Below are positions 1-5,627 of a stretch of DNA of 5,627 nt, one piece after another; position 1 is the first letter of the stretch; each line of letters opens with the position of its first letter. The notes under the pieces were generated by a model. That model saw nothing but the letters and a program-made list of their open reading frames with translations. It ran no database searches and was not told where the DNA came from. Source of the stretch: Pseudomonadota bacterium (lineage in GTDB: Bacteria > Pseudomonadota > Gammaproteobacteria > Steroidobacterales > Steroidobacteraceae); the NCBI GenBank assembly GCA_021780395.1, contig JAJXYU010000150.1:1-5627 (forward strand), read 5' to 3'. A program made the translations under genes and the position numbers.

Positions 1-26
1 GTGCCGGAACCCGGCCGATCACGATT

Positions 27-35
27 TGCTAAGCT
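27..35 (+). promoter_or_regulatory. Candidate extended -10 promoter for a leaderless lptF transcript
   Basis: TG at 27-28, one base, then TAAGCT at 30-35 reads as an extended -10 element (TGn plus TAnnnT). The hexamer ends 7 bases before the lptF ATG, so transcription would start at or within a base or two of the A of the start codon. No Shine-Dalgarno sequence is visible before this ATG, which fits a leaderless message. No good -35 is seen 16-18 bases upstream, but an extended -10 may not need one. This is inferred from pattern only. Confidence 0.42.
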
Positions 36-42
36 GTCGACG

Positions 43-1140
43 ATGAAGTGGACCGTCCAGCGCTACGTGCTTCGCGAGGTCGTGCAGACGTGGCTCGCGG
101 TGACCGGCGTGCTGGTCGCGATCCTGTTCGCGAATCAGCTCTCGCGGGTGCTCGGCGAGGCGGCCGACCATCACTTCGGGCGCCACGTGGTGCTCGACCT
201 GATCGCGCTCGGCGCGATCATGAACCTGTCGGTCGTCGTCCCGGTCGGACTGCTGCTGTCGATCGTGCTCGCGCTCGGCAGGCTCTACCACGACGGGGAG
301 ATGGCGGCGTTGCAGGCCTGCGGCTTCAGCCCGGCACGGCTCCTCGGACCACTGTCCGCATTCGCCGCGGTGATCGCGATCGGGCTCGGCTGGCTCACGT
401 TCGTGCAGGTCCCGCGCGCCGATCACCGGTCGCAGCTGCTGCGCCAGGCGGCCCTGAAGGAGGCGGAGTTCGGCGAGCTCGATGCGGGGCGCTTCCGCAC
501 CTTCGCGAACGGCGGCGCGGTGTTCTATGCCGAGCGCGTCGACGCGAGCGGCGTGCTGCACGACGTGTTCCTGCAGCGTGAGCGAGCCTCGGGCCGGGTC
601 GAGGTCGCGGTCGCCGCGACCGCGACCTACACCCGTACCGGCGTCGACGGCCAGCGCCTGGTGACGCTCTACGACGGCCATCGCTACGAGGGCGTTCCGG
701 GGCATGCCGATTTCCGGGTCATCAAGTTCGGCGAGCACGGCATACCGGTCGAGGTGCCCCCGGGAATCCAGGGGACGAACGATCCGGACACCCGTCCGAC
801 GCTCGAGCTCCTCGAGACGCTCGATCCGGTCAGCATCGCGCAGCTCGAGTTCCGCAGCTCCTCGCCGATCATGGTGCTGATGCTCACGCTGATCGCGCTG
901 CCGCTGTCCCGGCTGCGCCCGCGCCAGGGCCGCTACATGCGGGTCGGCATCGCGATCGTCGTCTTCTTCGTGTATTCGAACCTGCTGTCCTTCGCGAAGG
1001 TCTGGCTCGAGAAGGGCCAGCTGTCACCGTGGATCGGGGTCTGGTGGATCCACGGACTCGCGCTCGCGCTCGGCCTGCGCCTGCTGTGGCAGCAGGGATT
1101 GATCGGCGTGCCGCGCCGCGCCGCCGCGGAGTCTCGATGA
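43..1140 (+). CDS. lptF: LPS export ABC transporter permease LptF
   Basis: LptF is one of the two inner-membrane subunits of LptB2FG, which extracts LPS from the periplasmic leaflet of the inner membrane and passes it to the LptC-LptA bridge. The 365-residue product matches the usual length (E. coli about 366). The N-terminal RYVLRE opening and TM1 (about 13-33) are followed by TM2 (49-78) and a cytoplasmic coupling helix EMAALQACGFS (86-96) of the type that docks on LptB. TM3 is at 100-122. A periplasmic beta-rich jellyroll domain spans about 130-265, and TM4-6 fall at about 275-289, 300-320 and 328-349. Arg35 aligns with E. coli LptF Arg33. The ATG at 43 is preferred over the in-frame GTG at 1 because it gives the family N-terminus and because a promoter-like element lies between them. 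The stop codon overlaps the lptG start (ATGA). Identity is very sure; the start is moderately sure. Confidence 0.96.
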   Translation: MKWTVQRYVLREVVQTWLAVTGVLVAILFANQLSRVLGEAADHHFGRHVVLDLIALGAIMNLSVVVPVGLLLSIVLALGRLYHDGEMAALQACGFSPARLLGPLSAFAAVIAIGLGWLTFVQVPRADHRSQLLRQAALKEAEFGELDAGRFRTFANGGAVFYAERVDASGVLHDVFLQRERASGRVEVAVAATATYTRTGVDGQRLVTLYDGHRYEGVPGHADFRVIKFGEHGIPVEVPPGIQGTNDPDTRPTLELLETLDPVSIAQLEFRSSSPIMVLMLTLIALPLSRLRPRQGRYMRVGIAIVVFFVYSNLLSFAKVWLEKGQLSPWIGVWWIHGLALALGLRLLWQQGLIGVPRRAAAESR

Positions 1141-2204
1141 ACATTCTCGATCGGTATCTCTACAAGACGATCCTCTGGTACACGGCGATGGCGACGAGCG
1201 TGCTGCTCACGCTCGGCGGGCTGTTCCTGTTCATCAGCGAGCAAGGCGACATCGGCGTCGGCAATTACACCGCCGCCGACGCCGTGCTGTACACGCTCCT
1301 GAACCTCCCGCAGCAACTGTTCGAGCTGCTGCCGATCGGCGCGATGATCGGCGCGCTGATGGGGCTCGGCAATCTCGCGGCCGGCAGCGAGCTCGTGGTC
1401 ACGCGAGCGTCGGGCGTGTCGATCTGGCGCGTTGCCCGTCCGGTCGCCCTCGCCGGCGCGACGCTCGCACTCGCGATGTATGGAATCGGCGAGTACGTCG
1501 CGCCGCCGCTCGCGCAGTTCGCGCACACCGAGAAGACGACCAGCCGGCTCGCCGGCGTGAGCTTCGCGGGTCGGGCGAGCGCATGGATCAAGGAAGGGAA
1601 CCTGATCCTGCGGCTGCGCACGGCGGAGGTCGGGCAGGTGTTCGGCGGCGCGGCGCTGTTCGAGCTGGACGGGCCCGACCGGCTGAAGTCGATCCAGACG
1701 GCCGATTCGATCTCGGTCGCCGAGCCTGGACGCTGGATGCTCGAGAACGTGCGCACGACGACGTTCCAGCAGGACCGCACCGTCGCGACGCACGCGCCCG
1801 AGGTCACGATCCGCTCGACGATCAATCCGGATTTCCTGCGGCTCGCCGCCGCCGATCCGGATCTGCTCACGCTGCGCTCGCTCGCCGCCTACATCGCGCA
1901 CCTGCGGCACAATCATCTGCAGGCGGTGGCGTACGAGATCGGATTCTGGTCGCGGATCGCGCGGATCTTCGCGGTCGTCGTGGTCACGCTGCTCGCGCTG
2001 CCGTTCGTGTTCGGACCGCTGCGCACCACCGGCGCGGGCACCCGCACGGTCGTCGGCGTGCTGCTCGGACTCGTGTTCTTCGTGATCAACGGGATCGGGG
2101 AGAAGGGGGGGCAGCTGTTCGGCTTGAATCCGATCCTGATCGGCTGGTTGCCGACCGCGGTGATCGCGGTCGCAACGCTGATCGCGATCTCAAGAACCCG
2201 TTAG
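1137..2204 (+). CDS. lptG: LPS export ABC transporter permease LptG
   Basis: LptG is the partner of LptF in the LptB2FG LPS extractor of the inner membrane. The 355-residue product is close to E. coli LptG (360). It opens with the family signature ILDRYLYKTI, then TM1 (11-33) and TM2 (51-79). The coupling helix SELVVTRASGVS (84-95) contacts LptB. TM3 lies at about 98-122 and includes the typical GEYVAP. The periplasmic jellyroll spans roughly 130-250, TM4 lies at 272-292 with the conserved FVFGPLR after it, and TM5-6 are at 302-320 and 331-351. The start overlaps the lptF stop as ATGA, with GGAG at 1128-1131 five bases upstream, so the two are translated as a pair. Aligned by eye with E. coli, the LPS-contacting lysines 34, 40 and 41 are replaced by Leu31, Gly37 and Asp38. 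The 3' end runs 15 bases into the convergent RDD gene. Confidence 0.96.
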   Translation: MNILDRYLYKTILWYTAMATSVLLTLGGLFLFISEQGDIGVGNYTAADAVLYTLLNLPQQLFELLPIGAMIGALMGLGNLAAGSELVVTRASGVSIWRVARPVALAGATLALAMYGIGEYVAPPLAQFAHTEKTTSRLAGVSFAGRASAWIKEGNLILRLRTAEVGQVFGGAALFELDGPDRLKSIQTADSISVAEPGRWMLENVRTTTFQQDRTVATHAPEVTIRSTINPDFLRLAAADPDLLTLRSLAAYIAHLRHNHLQAVAYEIGFWSRIARIFAVVVVTLLALPFVFGPLRTTGAGTRTVVGVLLGLVFFVINGIGEKGGQLFGLNPILIGWLPTAVIAVATLIAISRTR

Positions 2205-2660
2205 GTGCACGACACGGGTGTCCGACAGCCGATCCTGGAGCGCGAGCCCTTCGGGATCGGCGTAGAGCCACAGGACGCCGAGGCCGATCGGCGCCCACGC
2301 GACGATCGACCAGAAGAACCGCGAAGTCGCCGCCCGCCAGGTCAGGCGTCGCCCTCGCAGGTCCACCGCGTGCAGCCGCCACGCGCGCATGCCGACCGTC
2401 TGGCCGCTGTGCAGCCAGTTCAGCACGAAGTAGCCCGCGACGATCGCGAACAGTCCGGCGTGATACAGGTCGGCCCAGACGCCGCCGACCGAATCGCGCA
2501 GCATCGCGCGACCGCCCGCGACCCATACCGCCGCCCAGGTGAAGAAGATCAGGGGCGCGAGGATCACGATGCCGTCGTACAGGAGCGCCGCGAAACGGCG
2601 TCCGAAGCGCGCGCTCGTGCCGCTGCGCCGGCAGCCGTCGGGCGCTGCCGGGCCGTTCAT
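2190..2660 (-). CDS. RDD family small integral membrane protein
   Basis: This is a 156-residue membrane protein of the RDD family, named for conserved Arg and Asp residues. Its function is mostly unknown; some distant members have been linked to ion transport. A short polar N-terminus is followed by RRFAALLYDG (21-30), which carries the family Arg and the first Asp at the start of TM1 (about 27-48). TM2 lies at about 65-84, then comes the diagnostic HSGQTVGMRAWRLHAVD (84-100), TM3 at about 114-133, and the closing LQDRLSDTRVV (141-151). Length and motif order are normal for a single-domain member. The start overlaps the stop of the upstream minus-strand gene (ATGA). No Shine-Dalgarno sequence precedes it; the bases just upstream are CTCCTC. 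It is therefore probably translated by reinitiation after that gene. The 3' end overlaps convergent lptG by 15 bases. The family call is firm; the role is unknown. Confidence 0.9.
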   Translation of the reverse strand: MNGPAAPDGCRRSGTSARFGRRFAALLYDGIVILAPLIFFTWAAVWVAGGRAMLRDSVGGVWADLYHAGLFAIVAGYFVLNWLHSGQTVGMRAWRLHAVDLRGRRLTWRAATSRFFWSIVAWAPIGLGVLWLYADPEGLALQDRLSDTRVVHLTGS

Positions 2661-3436
2661 GAGGAGCGGGTCTGGCGCTCGAGCTGCGCCTTGTGGTCGG
2701 TCAGGATTCGACGAACCTCGACGAGCGGTGGACGGTCGGCCATCCGGGCGATGAGTTCGGGCAATTCGTACCACTTGCGGCCCCACTGGATCAGTCGCGC
2801 CGCGTCGGCCAGCACCTGAGCCTCCGGCGTGCGGGGCGCCGGGGTCGGCGCGGCCGCGGGCACCGCGGGCTTCGAGCCGGCCGGCTTCGACCCGGCCGGT
2901 TTCGATACGGCGGGTCTCGGCGCGGGCGGCTTCGACGCGGCAGGTTTGGTCGCCGCGGCCTTCGACGGCATCGTCGGCTTCGCTCCCGCGCGCAGATCGT
3001 TGCGTGGCCGCGTCACGAGGTATTTCGGCATCTCGCGCGTCGCGGTCGTCGAGATCTCGGTCGACTCCTCGGCCCGGGGCCGAGGTTCCGCGGGCGGCGT
3101 CGTCGCGGCCGCGGGCGTCGGCTCGGCCTCGGCGAGCGGGATGAAGCGCTCGATGTGCTGCGAGCCGATCAGATTCGCGAGGAAGATCGACAGTTCGAGC
3201 GCATCGCCGAAGCTCGCGTCGCCGGCCGCGATGCGCTGCTCGATCGCCGCCTTCAGCGCGAGCGTGCGTTGTTTCGCGAGATCGATGATCCAGCGCGTCG
3301 GTCGCTGATGGTCGACCCAGTCCTGGACCTTCCAGTAGGCGTCGTCGTCGAGCGAGGCGTATTCGATGTGTCGGTCGAGGCTGCCGAGCCATTTGTCCAG
3401 CAGCTCGAGCAGGCGTTGGTCCGCGGGTGTGGCCAT
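2657..3436 (-). CDS. Hypothetical protein with Ala/Pro/Lys-rich linker between two conserved-looking ends
   Basis: I do not recognise this 259-residue protein. Three regions are visible. Residues 1-102 look helical and carry Trp/Tyr and acidic positions (LLDKWLGSLDRHIEY, DDDAYWKVQDWVD). Residues about 103-203 form a low-complexity Ala/Pro/Lys/Thr linker, which includes five-residue repeats of the form xSKPA at about 157-191. Residues 204-259 return to a helical, aromatic segment (LIQWGRKWYELPELIARMAD) ending in a charged helix. No signal peptide or membrane segment is seen, so it is probably cytoplasmic; the Lys-rich linker could bind nucleic acid or an anionic membrane surface, which is speculation. 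A clear AGGAG lies 10 bases before the ATG, fixing the start. It is the first gene of a minus-strand operon and overlaps the RDD gene by four bases. The KPA-type tail recalls histone-H1-like and AlgP-like repeats, but only by composition. That it is a real gene is well supported by the RBS, the operon fit and a non-Arg-rich composition. Confidence 0.85.
   Translation of the reverse strand: MATPADQRLLELLDKWLGSLDRHIEYASLDDDAYWKVQDWVDHQRPTRWIIDLAKQRTLALKAAIEQRIAAGDASFGDALELSIFLANLIGSQHIERFIPLAEAEPTPAAATTPPAEPRPRAEESTEISTTATREMPKYLVTRPRNDLRAGAKPTMPSKAAATKPAASKPPAPRPAVSKPAGSKPAGSKPAVPAAAPTPAPRTPEAQVLADAARLIQWGRKWYELPELIARMADRPPLVEVRRILTDHKAQLERQTRSS
2868..2972 (-). repeat. Imperfect 15-bp tandem repeat encoding xSKPA units
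   Basis: About seven consecutive 15-base units lie inside the linker of the minus-strand hypothetical gene. Read on the plus strand, examples are GGCTTCGAGCCGGCC (2868-2882), GGCTTCGACCCGGCC (2883-2897), GGTTTCGATACGGCG (2898-2912) and GGCTTCGACGCGGCA (2928-2942). Units 4, 6 and 7 have diverged more. Each unit equals five codons, so gain or loss of a unit keeps the frame and only changes linker length. The first two units differ by one base, which suggests recent duplication. Confidence 0.72.
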
Positions 3437-3446
3437 GGTGTCGAGG

Positions 3447-3451
3447 CTCCT
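3447..3451 (-). promoter_or_regulatory. Shine-Dalgarno site of the minus-strand linker-protein gene
   Basis: AGGAG on the minus strand lies 10 bases before the ATG at 3436. It is the best ribosome binding site in the 110-base divergent intergenic region, and it decides this start. The oppositely directed asnB start has no such site. Confidence 0.62.
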
Positions 3452-3533
3452 GTGCGCACCCTAAACGAACCGCCGTCGGGGCGCCAGGGGCGGCGGATTC
3501 GCCAAAGAGCGACAGCCCGCCGGGCCGGCGCGT

Positions 3534-3539
3534 TAGACT
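3534..3539 (+). promoter_or_regulatory. Candidate -10 promoter for a leaderless asnB transcript
   Basis: TAGACT (TAnnnT) ends 7 bases before the asnB ATG at 3547, the same distance as the TAAGCT element before lptF. The expected transcription start falls on or next to the start codon, and no Shine-Dalgarno sequence is present, so a leaderless message is likely. A possible weak -35 is GCGACA at 3509-3514, but its 19-base spacer is long. Inferred from pattern only. Confidence 0.42.
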
Positions 3540-3546
3540 GCGCGCC

Positions 3547-5283
3547 ATGTGCGGAATCGTCGGAATCCTCGGCTCGGCCGCGACCCCGGAGACGGCGGTC
3601 GAGATGGCGCGACGTCTGCGCCACCGCGGTCCCGACGGCGACGGCTTGTTCGTCGAGCCCGGGATCGCGCTCGCGCACCGCCGGCTCGCGATCCTCGACC
3701 TGTCCGACAGCGGCCGGCAGCCGATGATCGACGCCGAGCACGTGATCACCTACAACGGTGAGCTGTACAACCACTCGGCATTGCGCGCGACGCTGCCCGG
3801 ACCGTGGCGTTCCACGGGCGACACCGAGGTGCTGCTGCGCTTGCTGGCGCGCGATCGCGAGGCGGCGCTCGAGCGGCTCGTCGGCATGTTCGCCTTCGGC
3901 CTCTGGGATCGGCGCCGGCGGCGGCTGCTGCTCGCGCGGGATCGGCTCGGGATCAAGCCGCTGTACTACCGTTTGTTGCCGGACGGTATCGCATTCGCCT
4001 CGGAGCTGAAGGCGCTGCTCGTGCTCGGATCGCCGCCGATCGATCGCAGCGCGGTGCGCGACTTCCTGCTGCACGGCTACGTGCCCGCGCCGAAGACGAT
4101 CTTCCAGGGAATCGCGAAACTGCCGGCGGGCCATTGGCTCGACTGGGAGGACGGACGGGTCCGGATCGAGCGCTGGTGGTCGCCGCGCGCGGAACCGCGT
4201 CCGCACGAGGAGCGCGAGGCGACCGAGTCGCTCGACGCGCTGCTGCGTGAGGTCGTCCCGGCGCACACCGTGTCCGACGTCCCGGTCGGCGTCTTCCTGA
4301 GCGGCGGCATCGATTCGGCGCTGACCGCGTATTACCTCGATCATCCGCACACGTTCACGCTCGGGTTCGAGCGCCGCGGGCGCTCCGAGGCCGACGATGC
4401 GCGCCGCGTCGCGGCCCACCTCGGCACCGAGCACACGGAGACGACCGCACGCTCGGCGGACTTCGCGACCGCGCTGGACGCGATCCCGGCGATCTTCGAC
4501 GAGCCCTTCGGCGACAGCGCCGCGTGGTCGAACTATCTCGTCGCGCAATTCGCGCGCCGGCAGGTCACGGTCGCACTGAGCGGCGAGGGCGGCGACGAGA
4601 TCTTCTGCGGCTATCCGCGCTACTGGTCGCACGTCGGCGAGCGCTCGAACGTCCTGAACCGCCTGCTCGCGCACGGGCTGCCGCCGCTGTCGCGCTGGGG
4701 CCAGTCGATGCAGCGGCGTGCGAGCACCGGTCTGCCGGCGTTCGCGGTCGCGCTCGGCGGCGCGACGCCGGCGCAGATCGAGGCCCTGCTCGCGCCGGAA
4801 TGGCGCGAGCCGGATTACGATTACCTCTGGTTCTATCGACGGTTCTGGAGACCGGATCTCGAGCCGCTCGCGCGATTGCGCTGGCTCGACCTGCACACCG
4901 ACCTCGCCGAGGGGCTGCTGACCAAGGTCGACCGGACCAGCATGGCGCACTCGCTCGAGGTCCGTCCGCCACTGCTCGATCATCGCCTCGTCGAGTTCAT
5001 GCTCGGCGTCGATCCGTCCCTGCTGGTCGACGTCCGGCACCGGCGCGGCAAGCGCCTGGTGCGCGCGTTGATGGAGCCGCGGCTGCCGCCGGGTCATCTC
5101 GACCGGCCGAAGTCGGGGTTCGGGTTGCCGGTGCGCGGCTGGATCCGCGCGCACCGCGAGCTCCTGCGGCAGGCGGTCGACCGCCTGATCGAACGGGGCG
5201 TGCTGCGCCGGCCCGTCACCGCGGAGTTCCGGCGCGCCTGGTACCTGCTGGTGCTCGACCGCTGGTTCAGCGCGTTCGCGTGA
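3547..5283 (+). CDS. asnB: Glutamine-hydrolysing asparagine synthase family protein (AsnB-like)
   Basis: This is a class II glutamine amidotransferase fused to an ATP-dependent synthetase. Family members release ammonia from glutamine and use it to amidate an adenylylated carboxylate, aspartate in true asparagine synthases. The ATG at 3547 is chosen because the next codon gives the catalytic N-terminal Cys2. In the N-terminal glutaminase domain (about 1-200) one sees RHRGPDG (26-32), Arg46, Asn70-Gly71-Glu72, and Asp92 in GDTE. The synthetase domain carries the pyrophosphate loop SGGIDS (252-257), SGEGGDE (345-351), KVDRTSMAHSLEVRPPLLD (460-478) and KSGFGLPV (522-529). All key residues appear intact. 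At 578 residues it lies between E. coli AsnB (554) and the longer AsnO/WbpS-type proteins (about 610-630). The next gene, four bases downstream, looks like a glycosyltransferase, so a role in amidating sugar acids of a surface polysaccharide is plausible, as proposed for WbpS. The substrate cannot be told from sequence. Confidence 0.94.
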   Translation: MCGIVGILGSAATPETAVEMARRLRHRGPDGDGLFVEPGIALAHRRLAILDLSDSGRQPMIDAEHVITYNGELYNHSALRATLPGPWRSTGDTEVLLRLLARDREAALERLVGMFAFGLWDRRRRRLLLARDRLGIKPLYYRLLPDGIAFASELKALLVLGSPPIDRSAVRDFLLHGYVPAPKTIFQGIAKLPAGHWLDWEDGRVRIERWWSPRAEPRPHEEREATESLDALLREVVPAHTVSDVPVGVFLSGGIDSALTAYYLDHPHTFTLGFERRGRSEADDARRVAAHLGTEHTETTARSADFATALDAIPAIFDEPFGDSAAWSNYLVAQFARRQVTVALSGEGGDEIFCGYPRYWSHVGERSNVLNRLLAHGLPPLSRWGQSMQRRASTGLPAFAVALGGATPAQIEALLAPEWREPDYDYLWFYRRFWRPDLEPLARLRWLDLHTDLAEGLLTKVDRTSMAHSLEVRPPLLDHRLVEFMLGVDPSLLVDVRHRRGKRLVRALMEPRLPPGHLDRPKSGFGLPVRGWIRAHRELLRQAVDRLIERGVLRRPVTAEFRRAWYLLVLDRWFSAFA

Positions 5284-5287
5284 TCGG

Positions 5288-5627
5288 ATGCCGAGCGATT
5301 CGCCGCGGCTGCTGTTCGTACCCGTGTCGGGGCCGTACGGGATGGGCGAGTACGCGCGCTCGGCCGCGATCGCGCACGCGGCGCGCGAGCGCTGGCCGCA
5401 GGCGGCGATTCGCTTCCTGCTGAGCCGCGAGGCCCCCTACGCCGCGGATCCGCCGTTCGAGACGACGCTGCTGCCGGCGTCGCCGACGCGCTGCACGGAG
5501 CAGGTGACGACCGCGATCGCGGCGTTCGCACCCGACGTCGTGATCTTCGACAACGCCGGGCGCACCGCGCAGCTGCGGGCGGCGCGCGCGGCCGGCGCCG
5601 CCGTCGTGTTCGTGAGCGCGCGGCGGC
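5288..5627 (+). CDS. Partial gene: glycosyltransferase-like N-terminal region, cut by the window end
   Basis: An open frame starts at the ATG four bases after the asnB stop and runs without a stop to the last base, giving 113 residues. It begins with a beta strand and glycine-rich loop, LLFVPVSGPYGMGEYAR (8-24). A helix (25-37), a second strand IRFLL (41-45), an APYAADPPF turn (49-57), a helix (70-80), a strand DVVIFDNAGR (83-92) and a further strand AAVVFVS (104-110) follow. This alternation of strands and helices resembles the N-terminal Rossmann-like half of GT-B glycosyltransferases (MurG/GT28-like). The donor-binding half lies beyond the window, so the enzyme class is not proven. There is no good Shine-Dalgarno sequence, so translation is probably coupled to asnB. 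An in-frame ATG at 5342 would cut into the first strand-loop and is a poorer start. The coding frame is well supported; the function is tentative. Confidence 0.72.
   Translation, partial: MPSDSPRLLFVPVSGPYGMGEYARSAAIAHAARERWPQAAIRFLLSREAPYAADPPFETTLLPASPTRCTEQVTTAIAAFAPDVVIFDNAGRTAQLRAARAAGAAVVFVSARR

Noticed and set aside
933..1916. A 327-codon minus-strand frame across lptF and lptG
   Set aside because: It is Arg/Glu-rich, has no recognisable motif and lies wholly opposite two well-conserved genes.
2211..2222. Inverted repeat GACAC-GG-GTGTC just after lptG as a terminator
   Set aside because: The loop is only two bases, there is no T-run on either strand, and it lies in the conserved C-terminal codons of the RDD gene.
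3458..3463. TAGGGT on the minus strand as the -10 of the linker-protein operon
   Set aside because: Transcription would begin inside or beside the AGGAG ribosome site, leaving it too close to the 5' end to work well, and no -35 is apparent.
3515..3525. Palindrome GCCCG-C-CGGGC upstream of asnB as an operator
   Set aside because: Short G/C-only palindromes are common at this base composition, and no second copy or half-site spacing supports a binding site.
3427..3546. An earlier in-frame start for asnB at 3427
   Set aside because: Class II amidotransferases need Cys directly after the initiator Met, which only the ATG at 3547 provides.
2661..3749. An upstream extension of the RDD frame giving a 519-residue protein
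   Set aside because: The added part is Arg-rich shadow sequence overlapping the linker-protein gene and the start of asnB. The RDD domain begins naturally at the ATG at 2660.
3253..5154. A 633-codon open frame on the minus strand antisense to asnB
   Set aside because: Its translation is very rich in Arg, Glu and Ala with no domain-like pattern, and it shadows a clear AsnB homologue with intact motifs. Long antisense frames are expected from GC-rich third codon positions.

Overview
The window is about two-thirds G+C by eye and densely coded. It has six genes in three transcription units. The lptF-lptG pair, the high G+C and the long spurious antisense frames suggest a GC-rich Proteobacterium, most likely a gammaproteobacterium of the Xanthomonadales/Nevskiales/Steroidobacter kind. 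That placement is an inference from gene style, not from a marker gene.

Layout: (1) Positions 43-2204, plus strand: lptF and lptG, the two membrane subunits of the lipopolysaccharide (LPS) exporter LptB2FG, joined by an ATGA overlap. (2) Positions 2190-3436, minus strand: a two-gene operon read toward lptG. It starts with an unrecognised 259-residue protein with two folded-looking ends and a long Ala/Pro/Lys linker. A 156-residue RDD-family membrane protein follows, again through an ATGA overlap. Its 3' end overlaps the 3' end of lptG by 15 bases. (3) Positions 3547-5627, plus strand: a class II glutamine-dependent asparagine synthase family protein of 578 residues. Four bases later comes a gene cut off by the window end, whose first 113 residues look like the N-terminal half of a GT-B type glycosyltransferase.

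How they may work together: lptFG move finished LPS out of the inner membrane. The AsnB-like amidotransferase next to a glycosyltransferase-like gene suggests the right-hand unit begins a surface-polysaccharide or LPS-modification cluster, although plain asparagine synthesis cannot be excluded. The middle operon is the least understood part: a soluble linker protein translationally tied to a small membrane protein.

Regulation: the ATG codons of lptF and asnB both lack a Shine-Dalgarno sequence. Both lie exactly 7 bases after a TAnnnT hexamer, which suggests leaderless transcripts. No RNA genes, CRISPR arrays, insertion sequences or convincing terminators were seen. No strong case for a wholly new system was found; the linker-protein/RDD operon and the AsnB/GT-like pair are the best leads.
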